Assembly: GCF_001679725.1 (NCBI RefSeq)
Contig: NZ_CP016282.1
Location: 2,604,001 to 2,668,000 of the forward strand
Length of the DNA stretch: 64,000 nt
Origin: Cryobacterium arcticum
Lineage (GTDB): Bacteria > Actinomycetota > Actinomycetes > Actinomycetales > Microbacteriaceae
Direction: 5' to 3'
In this document: one piece after another, positions 10,000-19,082 of the stretch
Layout of the letters: each line of letters begins with the position of its first letter
Position numbering within the stretch: position 1 is the stretch's first letter
The notes under the pieces: generated by a model
Seen by the model: only the letters and a program-made list of their open reading frames with translations
Database searches by the model: none
Told to the model about the DNA's origin: nothing
Translations under genes and position numbers: made by a program

Positions 10000-10040
10000 C
10001 TGAGGGACGCGCCGGATAACGTTGCCGACACGTCCCTCAG
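10000..10040. repeat. perfect 10-bp inverted repeat between gntP and glpX
   Basis: CTGAGGGACG (10000-10009) and CGTCCCTCAG (10031-10040) are exact reverse complements separated by 21 nt. It could be a factor-independent terminator of the upstream operon or an operator in the glpX promoter region. No U-tract follows on the minus strand, which argues against a simple terminator. Confidence 0.6.
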
Positions 10041-10064
10041 TTTACTCAGCCGGGTATGGCGGGC

Positions 10065-11543
10065 TCAGGCGGCGCCCAGACCCACGACAAGCCAGAGCAG
10101 ACTCACGATCAGGAACCCGGCGACGCCGAGCACGGTCGTCAGCACGGTCCAGGTGCGCAGGCCGTCCGCGACGCTGAGACCGAGATACCGGGTGACCACC
10201 CAGAAACCGGAATCGTTGACGTGTGAGAGCCCCAGCGCCCCGAAGGCGACCGAGAGGGTGATCAGGGCGACCTGGATGACCGAGTAGTCCGACGCCGCAA
10301 CGTTCTCGGCGATGAGCCCGGCCGTCGACAGGATGGCGACGGTGGCGGAGCCCTGCGAGACGCGGAGCACCAGGGAGATCAGGAAGGCGAGGACCAGGAT
10401 CGGCAGGCCGGTGGCGGTGAGGGCGTCGGACAGCGCGGTGCCGATGCCGCTCTCGGTGAGGACCTTCGCGAACGCCCCACCGGCGCCGGTGACCAGGATC
10501 ACGATCGCGGCGGGCGGCAGAGCGGCTTCGAGGACGTCTCCGGTGTGCGCCAGAGACCAGCCGCGGCGCACCGTGAGCAGGTAGAAGGCGAGCAGGAGTG
10601 CGACCAGGAGCGCGAAGATCGGCGCACCGATGAAGGCGAAAAGCGGACGCAGCGGGTCGCCGGCCGGCAACAGGGTGGCCGCGAGGGTCCCCGACATGAT
10701 CAGGACCAGCGGAACCAGGATCAAGGTGAGGATGGTGCCCGCCGTCGGCGGCGCCTCGGTCTTGGTCAGGGTACCCGTGCGGGTCGATCCGGCCGAAGAG
10801 CCGCCGCCGGTGGACGAATCCGCGCCGCCGGTGTTGTCGGTGCTGTCGGTGCCAAACTGGGCGAACTGCACGGCCGTGGCCGGCAGCATGGTGAACTCGC
10901 GCCGGTTGAGCAGCTTCGACACGAAGTGGGCCAGGAAGCCCAGTGGCACGGCGACTCCGAGGCCGATGATCGTGACCCAGCCCAGGTCGGTGCCGAGCAG
11001 CGCAGACCCGCCGACGATGCCGGGGTGCGGGGGCACCGCCACGTGCACCGCGAGCATGATGCCGGCGACGGGCAGGCCGAACTTCACCGGGTTGACACCG
11101 GCGACCTTGCAGAAGCCGTAGATGATCGGCACCAGGATGATGAAGCCCACGTCGAAGAAGACCGGGATCGCCAGCACCAACGCCGCGGCCGTGAGGGCGG
11201 CAGAGACGCGCTTGGGGCCGAGCAGGGTAGTGAACCGGCCGGCCAGGCTGGCCGCACCGCCGGACACCTCGATCAGCCGGCCGAGCATCGCGCCGAGGGC
11301 GACGAGGATGGCGACGGTTCCCAGGGTTCCGCCCATACCGGCGACGATGGTCTGGATCACGCCCAGTCGTTCGGGCGTGTCCTCTGTGGCGGGGATGGTG
11401 GTCAGGGGGATGCCGGCGGCGAGCGCCACGAGCAGGCTGACCAGAAGCAGGGCGACGAACGCCTGCACCTTGAACCGGATGATGAGCACGAGCAGCAGGG
11501 CGATGCCCCCTGCGGCGATGCCCAAGAGGATGGCGGTATTCAT
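10065..11543 (-). CDS. GntP family gluconate/acid-sugar:H+ symporter
   Basis: A 492-residue membrane protein with about 12-14 hydrophobic segments and the GntP-family features (ILVALGAMLGRLIEVSGGA early, PHPGIVGGSALLG in the middle, GVNPVKFGLPVAG). A ~35-residue Ser/Gly/Thr-rich loop (about 228-265) separates the halves. GntP carriers import gluconate and other aldonates. AAAGGAG precedes the ATG. Its position behind an acid-sugar kinase and a dehydrogenase suggests it imports their substrate, perhaps a four-carbon aldonate such as threonate or erythronate; this is inference from context. Confidence 0.92.
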   Translation of the reverse strand: MNTAILLGIAAGGIALLLVLIIRFKVQAFVALLLVSLLVALAAGIPLTTIPATEDTPERLGVIQTIVAGMGGTLGTVAILVALGAMLGRLIEVSGGAASLAGRFTTLLGPKRVSAALTAAALVLAIPVFFDVGFIILVPIIYGFCKVAGVNPVKFGLPVAGIMLAVHVAVPPHPGIVGGSALLGTDLGWVTIIGLGVAVPLGFLAHFVSKLLNRREFTMLPATAVQFAQFGTDSTDNTGGADSSTGGGSSAGSTRTGTLTKTEAPPTAGTILTLILVPLVLIMSGTLAATLLPAGDPLRPLFAFIGAPIFALLVALLLAFYLLTVRRGWSLAHTGDVLEAALPPAAIVILVTGAGGAFAKVLTESGIGTALSDALTATGLPILVLAFLISLVLRVSQGSATVAILSTAGLIAENVAASDYSVIQVALITLSVAFGALGLSHVNDSGFWVVTRYLGLSVADGLRTWTVLTTVLGVAGFLIVSLLWLVVGLGAA

Positions 11544-11605
11544 CGGGGTGTCTCCTTTGACGGTGTGCAGTGACTAGTAGAGGTGAGAAAAGGTCAAACA
11601 GGAAA

Positions 11606-12520
11606 TCAGGCGGTGGCCTGTGGTGCGACGACCTTGATGACGGCGGAGTCGTCGGCCGCGGCGAGCCCGGCGGCCTGGCCGATCAGGTACACCTGCTCGG
11701 CGGCGGAGGCGACGGGGGTGGCCAGGCCGAGGCCACGCGCGGCCGTGGTGACGATGCCCATGTCCTTGACGAAGATGTCCAGGCGGCTGAGCACCTCGGC
11801 GCCGTCCTCGGTGTAGGCCTCGAGCATCCGCGGCCCCCGGTTGGCCAGCATGAACGAGCCGGCCGCTCCGCTGGACAGGGTGGCGAGGGTGCTCTCCACA
11901 TCCAGGCCCAGGGCGCCCGCCAGCGCGAGCGCCTCGGCGGCCACAGCGATGTGCACGCCGCAGAGCAGCTGATTGACGGTCTTGAACGCCTGGCCGTCGC
12001 CGGGCTTGTCACCGATCACGCTGAGGGTGGAGGCCAGCAGGTCCAGCACGGGCTGGGCCGTGGCGCGGGCGGCGGGTTCGGCACCCACGACGATGAGCAG
12101 GTCGCCCTGCCCGGCGCGTACCGGGCCGCCGCTCAGCGGCGCGTCGACGAGTTGCACGCCGTGCTCGGCGAGCCGCGCGGCGACAGCGGTGACGTCTTCG
12201 ATGCCGACGGTGCTCGTCATGATCACGACGGCGCCCGGGCGGAGCACCTCGGAGATGCCGTTGTGCCCGAAGAGGACCTCGCGCAGCTGGTCGCCGTTGC
12301 GCACGGCCAGCAGCACGGCGTCGGCGCCGGCCGCGGCACCCTGCGCGGAGTCGAAGACCACGATGCCGGCCGCTGCGGCGAGCTCCAGGCGGGCCCCGTT
12401 GATATCGAAGCCGTGCACGGTGAGCTTGCTGGCGAGCCGGGTCGCCATGGGCAAGCCCATCGCGCCGAGGCCGAGGACGGCGACCGTGTAGGTGGGGCTG
12501 CTGGACTGGGGCTGGTTCAT
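11606..12520 (-). CDS. NAD(P)-dependent beta-hydroxyacid dehydrogenase (LtnD/3-hydroxyisobutyrate dehydrogenase family)
   Basis: The 304-residue protein opens with the Rossmann motif LGLGAMGLPMATRL (~16-29), followed by the substrate-binding DAPLSGGPVRAGQGDL and the catalytic-lysine segment FKTVNQLLCG, all hallmarks of beta-hydroxyacid dehydrogenases. In DUF1537 clusters such an enzyme oxidises threonate or erythronate to the 2-oxo acid before phosphorylation. It overlaps the kinase gene by 4 bp and is followed by the permease. The exact sugar acid cannot be read from sequence. Confidence 0.88.
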   Translation of the reverse strand: MNQPQSSSPTYTVAVLGLGAMGLPMATRLASKLTVHGFDINGARLELAAAAGIVVFDSAQGAAAGADAVLLAVRNGDQLREVLFGHNGISEVLRPGAVVIMTSTVGIEDVTAVAARLAEHGVQLVDAPLSGGPVRAGQGDLLIVVGAEPAARATAQPVLDLLASTLSVIGDKPGDGQAFKTVNQLLCGVHIAVAAEALALAGALGLDVESTLATLSSGAAGSFMLANRGPRMLEAYTEDGAEVLSRLDIFVKDMGIVTTAARGLGLATPVASAAEQVYLIGQAAGLAAADDSAVIKVVAPQATA

Positions 12521-14001
12521 GCGCTGACTCCTGTGGTGACGGGGGTGGTGGGGGTGTTGCCGGACGGGAGGCTGCTGGAGGGGGCGCTGCTCAGCGTCTC
12601 GACAACCTGGGCGAGGGACTGGTCGTCGCCGACGTTGCCGGCGAAGACGATGTACGGGATGCCCGCGGCGGGACCGTCGGTGGGCTCCCAGAGCGAGACG
12701 ATGCCCGGCAGCATCGGACCGCGCACGATGGCGTGCCGAATGCCCAGCCCGTGCGTGGCCACGTCGCTCGAGGTGATGCCGCCCTTGGCGATGACGAAGC
12801 GGGGCGGGTGCGCGGCCAGGGTGCGCTGCACGAGCGTGACCACCGCCGCCGACACCTGCCGGGAGATCTGCAGGCTCGCCTCCGGGTCGTCGGTCTTCAG
12901 CAGGCCCCGGCTGGTGTGCACGATGACATCGCCGGCCCGCAGGTGCCGCACGGTGTCATCGACCAGGCCGGCCAAATAGGCCTCGGCCCCGTCTGCATCG
13001 ATGACGCGGGCGACGTCGATCTCCACGGTGGCCGTCGACGGCCGGTCGGCCCGGAGCGCGGCCAGCTGGCGGGTGGTCACCCCGACGTGGGAGCCGACGA
13101 CGATCAGGCCCCCGCCCGGCGCTCCCCCGGTGGGTCCGAAGATCTCCCCGATGGTGAGCGGGTCGCGCTTCTCCTGGCCGATCCGGGCCCGCACGAACGG
13201 GGGGCCCACCCGGTAGAGCAGGGCCTTGCCGCGACTCTCGGCCTCGTCCAGCCCCAGGGCCAGCAGGCGCAGGTCGTCTTCGCTGACGGCATCCGCCACC
13301 ACCGGGGTGGACGAGCCGACCGGGTCGAGGGCGTCGGCAATGGCGGTCGCGCCGGCGCGGATGACGGCCAGGTCGAGCACGACGACGTCGGCTGCGCTGA
13401 CACGGCCTCCGGTCTTCTCCTCGACATAGCCGGGCAGGTCGGAGTGGCTGTAGCCGAAGGTGGAATCGCGAGCGAACTCCGTCTCGGCAACGGGGGTCAG
13501 GCCGCTCTCGCCGCGCATGTAGTGCACTCCCCCGATGGTGATCCGACCGGCATCCGGGAACGCGGGAACGATGACGACACCGTCGACAACCTCCCCGGTG
13601 ACCTCGGCGAGGGTCTGCGCCAGGACGTCGGTCTCCAGCGGGTAGTGGCCGCGCAGGGTCGAGTCGCCGCGGCTGACGAAGCCCAGCACCAGTCCGTGCC
13701 GGGCGGCGGCACCGACGGCGTTCCGCACAATCTCCCGGTTGCGCTCTGCCGCGTCGGCCGGGCTGAGGCTGCGGGTATTGGTGAGGACATAGACCGCGGC
13801 TGCGCCCCGGCCGAACGCCCAGTCGAAATCGGACTCGGCCCAGCTGGTGAGCACGGGCAGGTCGGCGACCGACTGCGTGCCGGTGGGGTCGTCATCCAGG
13901 ACCACCAGCGTGCGGTCGGATGCCCGCACCCGGCGGGCGACCTCGGCGGCCGGTACGGCTACGGCGGCGGGAAAAGGCTCGAGGGCAAGACGCTCGTCCA
14001 T
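12517..14001 (-). CDS. four-carbon acid-sugar kinase family protein (DUF1537, OtnK/DtnK-like)
   Basis: DUF1537 proteins are ATP-dependent kinases of 2-oxo-tetronates and related acid sugars. The 494-residue protein has the N-terminal substrate domain with DDDPTGTQSVADLPVLT (~36-52) and ends with the nucleotide-binding half containing AKGGITSSDVATHGLG, the usual two-domain layout at the usual length. It is the first gene of the kinase-dehydrogenase-permease run and lies 107 bp after a GntR gene; a palindromic candidate operator sits 24-48 bp before its start. No aldolase, isomerase or decarboxylase to complete the pathway is adjacent. Confidence 0.9.
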   Translation of the reverse strand: MDERLALEPFPAAVAVPAAEVARRVRASDRTLVVLDDDPTGTQSVADLPVLTSWAESDFDWAFGRGAAAVYVLTNTRSLSPADAAERNREIVRNAVGAAARHGLVLGFVSRGDSTLRGHYPLETDVLAQTLAEVTGEVVDGVVIVPAFPDAGRITIGGVHYMRGESGLTPVAETEFARDSTFGYSHSDLPGYVEEKTGGRVSAADVVVLDLAVIRAGATAIADALDPVGSSTPVVADAVSEDDLRLLALGLDEAESRGKALLYRVGPPFVRARIGQEKRDPLTIGEIFGPTGGAPGGGLIVVGSHVGVTTRQLAALRADRPSTATVEIDVARVIDADGAEAYLAGLVDDTVRHLRAGDVIVHTSRGLLKTDDPEASLQISRQVSAAVVTLVQRTLAAHPPRFVIAKGGITSSDVATHGLGIRHAIVRGPMLPGIVSLWEPTDGPAAGIPYIVFAGNVGDDQSLAQVVETLSSAPSSSLPSGNTPTTPVTTGVSA

Positions 14002-14024
14002 ATGGCGTTACTCCTTTGTAAACG

Positions 14025-14049
14025 CTGTCTGTTGTCAGCTGTCAGACAG
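14025..14049. promoter_or_regulatory. candidate GntR operator before the acid-sugar operon
   Basis: CTGTCTG (14025-14031) and CAGACAG (14043-14049) are exact inverted repeats. Nested inside is CTGTC-A-GACAG (14039-14049), an odd-centred palindrome. The nonamer TGTCAGACA (14040-14048) recurs just upstream of the GntR gene (14829-14837), supporting a shared regulator site. Confidence 0.6.
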
Positions 14050-14108
14050 GTTACGACAGAAGTGAGAAATGAACAAGTGATTCAGAAAAACCTCTGCACG
14101 CGCGTGGA

Positions 14109-14813
14109 TCAGCCCGCGGCGTGCACATACGTGCGGATGTCGGCCAGGGTCTGGTCCATGTGGCTGTCCATCGCCCGCCGCGACGCCTCGGCGTCACCGC
14201 GGGTGAGCGCTTTGAGGATTCCGTCGTGCTCGGCGATCGCATGCTCCTGGATGGCCACCACCCGGGACGTCTCGGTGCGCCGGTCGGCCATGACCCGGGT
14301 CAACGGTTCGAAGAGCACCCCGAGGAACACGTTGCCGGACGCCCGCAGGATGACGTCGTGGAACGCCAGGTCGGCGGTGACGAACGCGGCCACGTCGTTG
14401 ACAGCGTGGCCGGCCCGCATCGCGTCGAGGTGGCGTGCCAGGGCGGCCAGGTCGGCGTCCGTGCGACGGGTGGCGGCGAGGAACGCGGCACCGGTCTCGA
14501 ACATCCGGCGCACCTCGATCAGCTGCTCAGCCACGTCCAGAGCGCTCGCACCGGCGCCGGCCACGCGCAGGACGGCGTCCAACGAGGTCCACTGGGCCAC
14601 CGGATTCACGTAGCTGCCCTTGCCGGACTCGACGCGCACCACGCCTTGCGCCTGCAGGGTCTTCATGGCCTCGCGCACCGTCATCCGGCTCACGTCGTGC
14701 TCATCGCCGATCTCCGCCTCGCTGGGCAACCCCTCGTCGATGCCTATCGACCCCCGCACGATACGGTCGAGCAGGTCGTCGGCCACAACGGCGACGAGTG
14801 ATTTGCGGGCCAC
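14109..14813 (-). CDS. GntR family transcriptional regulator (FadR subfamily)
   Basis: From the GTG at 14813, preceded by GGAGG, the protein is 234 residues. The N-terminal winged helix-turn-helix has the diagnostic LPSEAEIGDEHDVSRMTVREA; the C-terminal FCD-type all-helical domain follows (LIEVRRMFETGAAFLA, DLAFHDVILRASGN, EHDGILKALTRGD), with His/Asp residues that usually bind a metal and a carboxylate ligand. It lies immediately upstream of the acid-sugar kinase operon, and the same TGTCAGACA element occurs before both, so autoregulation and local control are likely. A frame open upstream to 15062 overlaps fba on the other strand and is not used. Confidence 0.92.
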   Translation of the reverse strand: MARKSLVAVVADDLLDRIVRGSIGIDEGLPSEAEIGDEHDVSRMTVREAMKTLQAQGVVRVESGKGSYVNPVAQWTSLDAVLRVAGAGASALDVAEQLIEVRRMFETGAAFLAATRRTDADLAALARHLDAMRAGHAVNDVAAFVTADLAFHDVILRASGNVFLGVLFEPLTRVMADRRTETSRVVAIQEHAIAEHDGILKALTRGDAEASRRAMDSHMDQTLADIRTYVHAAG

Positions 14814-14826
14814 AATTCCTCCAACA

Positions 14827-14860
14827 GGTGTCAGACATCCGGTTTCGGACAGCTGACACC
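14827..14860. promoter_or_regulatory. candidate operator before the GntR gene
   Basis: GGTGTCAG (14827-14834) and CTGACACC (14853-14860) are exact inverted repeats. The left arm contains TGTCAGACA (14829-14837), identical to the element before the kinase gene. It lies 16 nt upstream of the regulator's start codon. Confidence 0.55.
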
Positions 14861-14922
14861 ATTCTGCCCCGCTTCGACCCTGGCACCAGGAGGCCACGGG
14901 ACCTACTACCCGCCTCCCCGCA

Positions 14923-14951
14923 GTGCCACGTGAGTTCGCTCTCGCTAGACT
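14923..14951 (+). promoter_or_regulatory. candidate fba promoter
   Basis: GTGCCA (14923-14928) and TAGACT (14946-14951) are separated by 17 nt, 35 bp before the fba start codon, which has a good Shine-Dalgarno sequence (GAGGAGAAG). Confidence 0.45.
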
Positions 14952-14986
14952 TGACGGACAACCCCGCTCGATTTCGAGGAGAAGCA

Positions 14987-16012
14987 ATGCCCATCGCAAC
15001 CCCAGACCAATACGCCGAAATGCTGAACAAGGCCAAGTCGAAGGGGTTCGCGTACCCCGCATTCAACGTCTCCTCCTCGCAGTCGATCAACGCCGTCCTC
15101 CAGGGCCTGACCGAAGCCGGCTCCGACGGCATCATCCAGGTCACCACCGGTGGCGCCGACTACTTCGCCGGCCACACCGTCAAGAACCGCGCCGCCGGCG
15201 CCCTGGCCTTCGCCAAGTTCGCGCACGTCGTCGCCGAGAACTACCCGGTCACCGTGGCCCTGCACACCGACCACTGCCCCAAGGGCGCTCTGGACGACTT
15301 CGTCCTCCCCCTCATCTCGGCCTCCGAGACCGCCGTCGCCGACGGCTTCAACCCGATCTTCCAGTCCCACATGTGGGACGGCTCGGCGATCGCCCTCGAT
15401 GAGAACCTCGAGATCGCGAAGACCATCATCAAGCGCACCCAGGCGATCAACGCCATCCTCGAGGTTGAGATCGGCGCCGTCGGCGGCGAAGAAGACGGCG
15501 TTGAGGGCGACATCAACGACAACCTGTACACGACCTTCGACGACACCGTCAAGATGATCGAGGCCCTCGGCCTCGGCGACCAGGGCCGCTACATGGCCGC
15601 GCTCACCTTCGGCAACGTGCACGGCGTCTACAAGCCCGGCAACGTGAAGCTGCGCCCCGAGCTCCTCAAGGAGATCCAGGAGAGCGTCGCCGCCAAGTAC
15701 GGCACCAGCGCACTCCCCCTCGACCTCGTCTTCCACGGCGGCTCCGGCTCGACCGATGCCGAGATCGCCGAGGCCGTGAAGAACGGTGTTGTGAAGATGA
15801 ACGTCGACACCGACACCCAGTACGCGTTCACGCGCGCCATCGCCGACTACATGCTGAAGAACTACGACGGCGTGCTCAAGGTCGACGGTGAAGTGGGCAA
15901 CAAGAAGCTCTACGACCCGCGCGCCTGGGGCAAGGTCGCCGAGACGGCCATGGCCGCCCGCGTCGCCCAGGCCACGCGTCAGCTCGGCTCCGCCGGCCAC
16001 TCCAACAGCTAG
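14987..16012 (+). CDS. fba: class II fructose-bisphosphate aldolase
   Basis: This zinc enzyme splits fructose-1,6-bisphosphate into dihydroxyacetone phosphate and glyceraldehyde-3-phosphate. The 341-residue protein starts MPIATPDQYAEML after GAGGAGAAG. It shows the catalytic/zinc segment HTDHCPKGALDD, FGNVHGVYKPGNVKL with a zinc-binding His, LVFHGGSGS with the second zinc-binding His and phosphate-binding loop, and KMNVDTDTQYAFTRA. All key residues are intact. The frame is open far upstream, but that part is antisense to the GntR gene. It is a housekeeping aldolase and probably not the dedicated enzyme of the neighbouring acid-sugar operon. Confidence 0.97.
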   Translation: MPIATPDQYAEMLNKAKSKGFAYPAFNVSSSQSINAVLQGLTEAGSDGIIQVTTGGADYFAGHTVKNRAAGALAFAKFAHVVAENYPVTVALHTDHCPKGALDDFVLPLISASETAVADGFNPIFQSHMWDGSAIALDENLEIAKTIIKRTQAINAILEVEIGAVGGEEDGVEGDINDNLYTTFDDTVKMIEALGLGDQGRYMAALTFGNVHGVYKPGNVKLRPELLKEIQESVAAKYGTSALPLDLVFHGGSGSTDAEIAEAVKNGVVKMNVDTDTQYAFTRAIADYMLKNYDGVLKVDGEVGNKKLYDPRAWGKVAETAMAARVAQATRQLGSAGHSNS

Positions 16013-16033
16013 ACCGATAGACAGACCAACTGG

Positions 16034-16621
16034 ATGACGATGGCAGAGAACACCGGGACCCCGGCTCCCCACCACCAGGCGGCGACCCCGCCTGCCGACT
16101 ACCGGCCCCGGCCCCGCTACGGCGAGCTGGCTCCGGAAGGCTGGACCTGGTCCCCGCCGCAGGACGCTTCGGCGCCTGCGGCCCCTGCCGCGTCTGAATC
16201 CGAGTCTGCTTCTGCTGCACCGGTGGCGCAGGGATCGGCTGAGAAGCCGGTCCCCGCACCACCCGGGTGGGACCGGCCGGTGACCCTCGGGTTGCTGATC
16301 CTGGGCCTGCTGGCGACCTTCGTCACCATCGCGGTGCTGGACGCCCTGCCCCAGGCCGTACAGATGTTGTACACGCAGGAGGGCTTAGGCGATTACTCGC
16401 CGGCCCCGATCGTGGCGACGATGATCACCGCGGGCAGCATCAGCCAGGCCATCGTCTGGCTGGTCACCGCGGCGGTGAGCATCCTGCTGCTGGTGCGCTC
16501 CCGGCGGGCGTTCTACGTGCCGCTGATCGGCGGGGTCGTGGCCTTCGTGCTGATCTTCGTGTTCATGACGATCATCGTGGGCAGCGATTCCACCCTGATC
16601 GACTTCTACAGCCGCCCGTAA
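16034..16621 (+). CDS. small membrane protein, DUF6264-like
   Basis: A 195-residue protein with a proline/alanine-rich cytoplasmic N-terminus (~1-75, including RPRPRYGELAPEGWTW) and three hydrophobic segments (about 78-100, 115-145, 160-185). This layout matches a family of uncharacterised Microbacteriaceae membrane proteins; I recognise it only by overall pattern. It follows fba by 21 bp on the same strand and may be cotranscribed. A strong terminator lies just after it. Function unknown. Confidence 0.8.
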   Translation: MTMAENTGTPAPHHQAATPPADYRPRPRYGELAPEGWTWSPPQDASAPAAPAASESESASAAPVAQGSAEKPVPAPPGWDRPVTLGLLILGLLATFVTIAVLDALPQAVQMLYTQEGLGDYSPAPIVATMITAGSISQAIVWLVTAAVSILLLVRSRRAFYVPLIGGVVAFVLIFVFMTIIVGSDSTLIDFYSRP

Positions 16622-16651
16622 GGCGGCTGCGCCCGGCAGCGAACGGGCGAC

Positions 16652-16687
16652 AAAACGGGCGGCTCCGCATGCGGAACCGCCCGTTTT
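16652..16687. terminator. bidirectional terminator between the DUF6264-like gene and ispH
   Basis: A 17-bp stem with one mismatch runs from AAAACGGGCGG (16652) to CCGCCCGTTTT (16687). It is flanked by A-rich and T-rich ends, so it can work for both converging genes. Confidence 0.9.
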
Positions 16688-16701
16688 CTGTGTATCCGGT
16701 G

Positions 16702-17781
16702 TTACTCGGTGCGGTCCACGCGGCCGCCCAGGGCGCGGGCGTCGGTGTTGCCGGCCAGGTCCTTGCGCAGCTCCTTGGGCAGCGAGAACAAGAGGTCTTC
16801 CTCCGCCGTCTTGATCTGCTCCACGTCGCCGTAGCCGGCGCCGGCCAGGTCGCGCAGCAGCTCGTCCACGAGCTCCTCGGGCACGGAGGCGCCGCTGGTC
16901 ACACCGACGGTGTTCACACCGTCGAGCCATTCCTGCTTCACTTCGCTGGCGTAGTCCACCCGGTAGGCGGCCTTGGCCCCGTACTCCAGGGCGACCTCCA
17001 CCAGGCGCACCGAGTTCGACGAGTTCGCCGAGCCCACCACGATCACCAGGTCGGAGTCGCGGGCGACCTTCTTGATGGCCACCTGACGGTTCTGGGTGGC
17101 GTAGCAGATGTCGTCGCTGGGCGGATCCTGCAGGTTGGGGAACCGTGCCCGCAGACGGCGCACCGTCTCCATGGTCTCGTCCACACTGAGCGTGGTCTGG
17201 GACAGCCAGACGACCTTGTTCGGGTCGCGCACCGTGATGGTGTCGGCCTCATCGGGGCTGCCGACCAGGGTCGTGTGCTCCGGCGCCTCTCCGGCGGTGC
17301 CCTCGACCTCTTCGTGGCCTTCGTGGCCGATCAGCAAGATCTCGAAGTCGTCCCTGGCGAAGCGCACGGCCTCGCGGTGCACCTTGGTGACCAGCGGGCA
17401 GGTGGCGTCGATGGCCGCCAGGCCGCGCGCGGCGGCGGCGTTGACGACGGCCGGGGACACCCCGTGGGCGCTGAAGACGATGTGCGATCCGGTGGGAACC
17501 TCATCGACTTCTTCGACGAAGATGGCGCCCTTCTTCTCCAGCTCGCTCACCACGTGGGTGTTGTGCACGATCTGCTTCCGCACGTAGACGGGGGCGCCGT
17601 ACAGCTCGAGGGCCTTCTCCACGGCGATGACGGCGCGGTCCACGCCGGCACAGTAGCCGCGCGGGGCTGCCAACAGCACCCGTTTCAGCCCATCCACCGG
17701 GGTATCCTTGAGCCTGTTGCGCAGGCTCGGAATTCTGGGCATGCCAAGGCCGATCACGGGCTTTTCTGTACTGATGCTCAC
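16702..17781 (-). CDS. ispH: 4-hydroxy-3-methylbut-2-enyl diphosphate reductase
   Basis: IspH (LytB) performs the last step of the non-mevalonate pathway, making IPP and DMAPP with an iron-sulfur cluster. The three cluster cysteines are present in the contexts [14 protein letters not shown] and ICYATQ, along with the His motifs HNTHVV and SAHGVS. Two in-frame GTG codons (17787, 17781) are possible. The second is preferred because TAGACT ends exactly 6 nt before it, predicting a leaderless transcript; it gives 359 residues. The gene is divergent from xseA. Confidence 0.95.
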   Translation of the reverse strand: MSISTEKPVIGLGMPRIPSLRNRLKDTPVDGLKRVLLAAPRGYCAGVDRAVIAVEKALELYGAPVYVRKQIVHNTHVVSELEKKGAIFVEEVDEVPTGSHIVFSAHGVSPAVVNAAAARGLAAIDATCPLVTKVHREAVRFARDDFEILLIGHEGHEEVEGTAGEAPEHTTLVGSPDEADTITVRDPNKVVWLSQTTLSVDETMETVRRLRARFPNLQDPPSDDICYATQNRQVAIKKVARDSDLVIVVGSANSSNSVRLVEVALEYGAKAAYRVDYASEVKQEWLDGVNTVGVTSGASVPEELVDELLRDLAGAGYGDVEQIKTAEEDLLFSLPKELRKDLAGNTDARALGGRVDRTE

Positions 17782-17787
17782 TCGCAC

Positions 17788-17816
17788 AGTCTACGCGAGA
17801 GCGTCTGCGCAGTCCG
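17788..17816 (-). promoter_or_regulatory. candidate promoter for leaderless ispH mRNA
   Basis: On the minus strand, CGGACT (17816-17811) and TAGACT (17793-17788) are 17 nt apart. The -10 ends 6 nt before the GTG at 17781, placing the expected transcription start on the start codon. Confidence 0.5.
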
Positions 17817-17854
17817 TGAGAGCGAAACCCCGCCGCCCGAGAGAACGAGAGCCG

Positions 17855-19081
17855 ATGAACGCCGTGACGATGCCCGCCGTGGGCGACCAGCCGCCCACCG
17901 TCGACGCTCCATGGCCGGTCGCCGTACTGTCCAACAAGATCCGCGGCTATATCGAACGCCTCGGCACCGCCTGGGTGGAAGGCGAGATCGTGCAGTGGGG
18001 CGCCAGCGGCGGCAACGTCTACGGCAAACTCAAGGACCTCACCATCGACGCCACCGTGAGTTTCACGGTCTGGTCGTCGGTGAAGGCGCGGCTGACCAAC
18101 GACTTCAAACAGGGCGACCGCGTGATCGCCCTCGTCAAGCCCAACTACTGGGTCAAGGGCGGCACCCTCACCATGCAGGTCTACGAGCTGCGCCACGTGG
18201 GCCTGGGCGACCTGCTCGAACGCCTCGAGCGGCTGCGCGCCCAGCTCAAGTCCGAGGGCCTCTTCGACCTGTCCCGCAAACGCCCGCTGCCCTTCCTGCC
18301 GCACCGCATCGGCCTGGTCACCGGCAAGGACTCCGACGCCGAGAAGGACGTCCTGCGCAACGCCCAACTGCGCTGGCCGGCCGTGGACTTCCGGGTCGTG
18401 CACGCCGCCGTGCAGGGCGACCGCATGGTTGCCGAGGTCACGGCCGCCATTCTGCAGCTGGATGCCGACCCCGAGGTCGACGTCATCATCGTCGCCCGTG
18501 GCGGCGGCGATTTCCAGAACCTGCTCGGTTTCAGCGACGAGGGGCTCGTTCGCGCCGTCGCCGGGTGCAGCACCCCCGTGGTGAGCGCCATCGGGCACGA
18601 GGCCGACCGGCCGCTGCTCGACGACGTCGCGGACCTCCGCGCCTCCACCCCCACCGACGCCGCCAAGCGCGTCGTTCCGGATGTCTCCGACGAGCTCAAC
18701 CGCGTCCAGCAGGCCCGGGCGCGCCTGAGCAGCCGGCTCACCGGCATTCTGTCCACCGAGGTCGACAGGCTCGGCCAGCTGCGCAGCCGCCCGGTGCTCG
18801 CCGGCACCGACTGGATCGTGGACACCCGCTCACAGGACCTCACCCGGTATGTCGCCCGGGGCGCAGAGCTCATGCACCGCACCCTCGAGCGGGCCGGCGC
18901 CGGCGTCGTCGAGCTCCGCTCCCAGCTGCGCGCGCTCTCCCCGCAGGGCACCCTCGACCGCGGCTACGCCATCGTGCAGCTTTCCGGCGGCCAGGTGCTG
19001 CGCACGAGCGACCAGGCCCCGGCCGGCACCGAACTGCACATCACGGCGGGCGTCGGAACCGTGGACGCGGTGGCGAAATAG
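17855..19081 (+). CDS. xseA: exodeoxyribonuclease VII large subunit
   Basis: XseA is the catalytic and DNA-binding subunit of ExoVII, which degrades single-stranded DNA. From the ATG at 17855 it is 408 residues: an N-terminal OB-fold (~25-120, [18 protein letters not shown]), the nuclease domain with [35 protein letters not shown] and [19 protein letters not shown], then a long helical region. All motifs are intact. The frame opens upstream at 17708 but that part lies over ispH. It is followed 1 bp later by xseB. Confidence 0.95.
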   Translation: MNAVTMPAVGDQPPTVDAPWPVAVLSNKIRGYIERLGTAWVEGEIVQWGASGGNVYGKLKDLTIDATVSFTVWSSVKARLTNDFKQGDRVIALVKPNYWVKGGTLTMQVYELRHVGLGDLLERLERLRAQLKSEGLFDLSRKRPLPFLPHRIGLVTGKDSDAEKDVLRNAQLRWPAVDFRVVHAAVQGDRMVAEVTAAILQLDADPEVDVIIVARGGGDFQNLLGFSDEGLVRAVAGCSTPVVSAIGHEADRPLLDDVADLRASTPTDAAKRVVPDVSDELNRVQQARARLSSRLTGILSTEVDRLGQLRSRPVLAGTDWIVDTRSQDLTRYVARGAELMHRTLERAGAGVVELRSQLRALSPQGTLDRGYAIVQLSGGQVLRTSDQAPAGTELHITAGVGTVDAVAK

Positions 19082-19082
19082 A

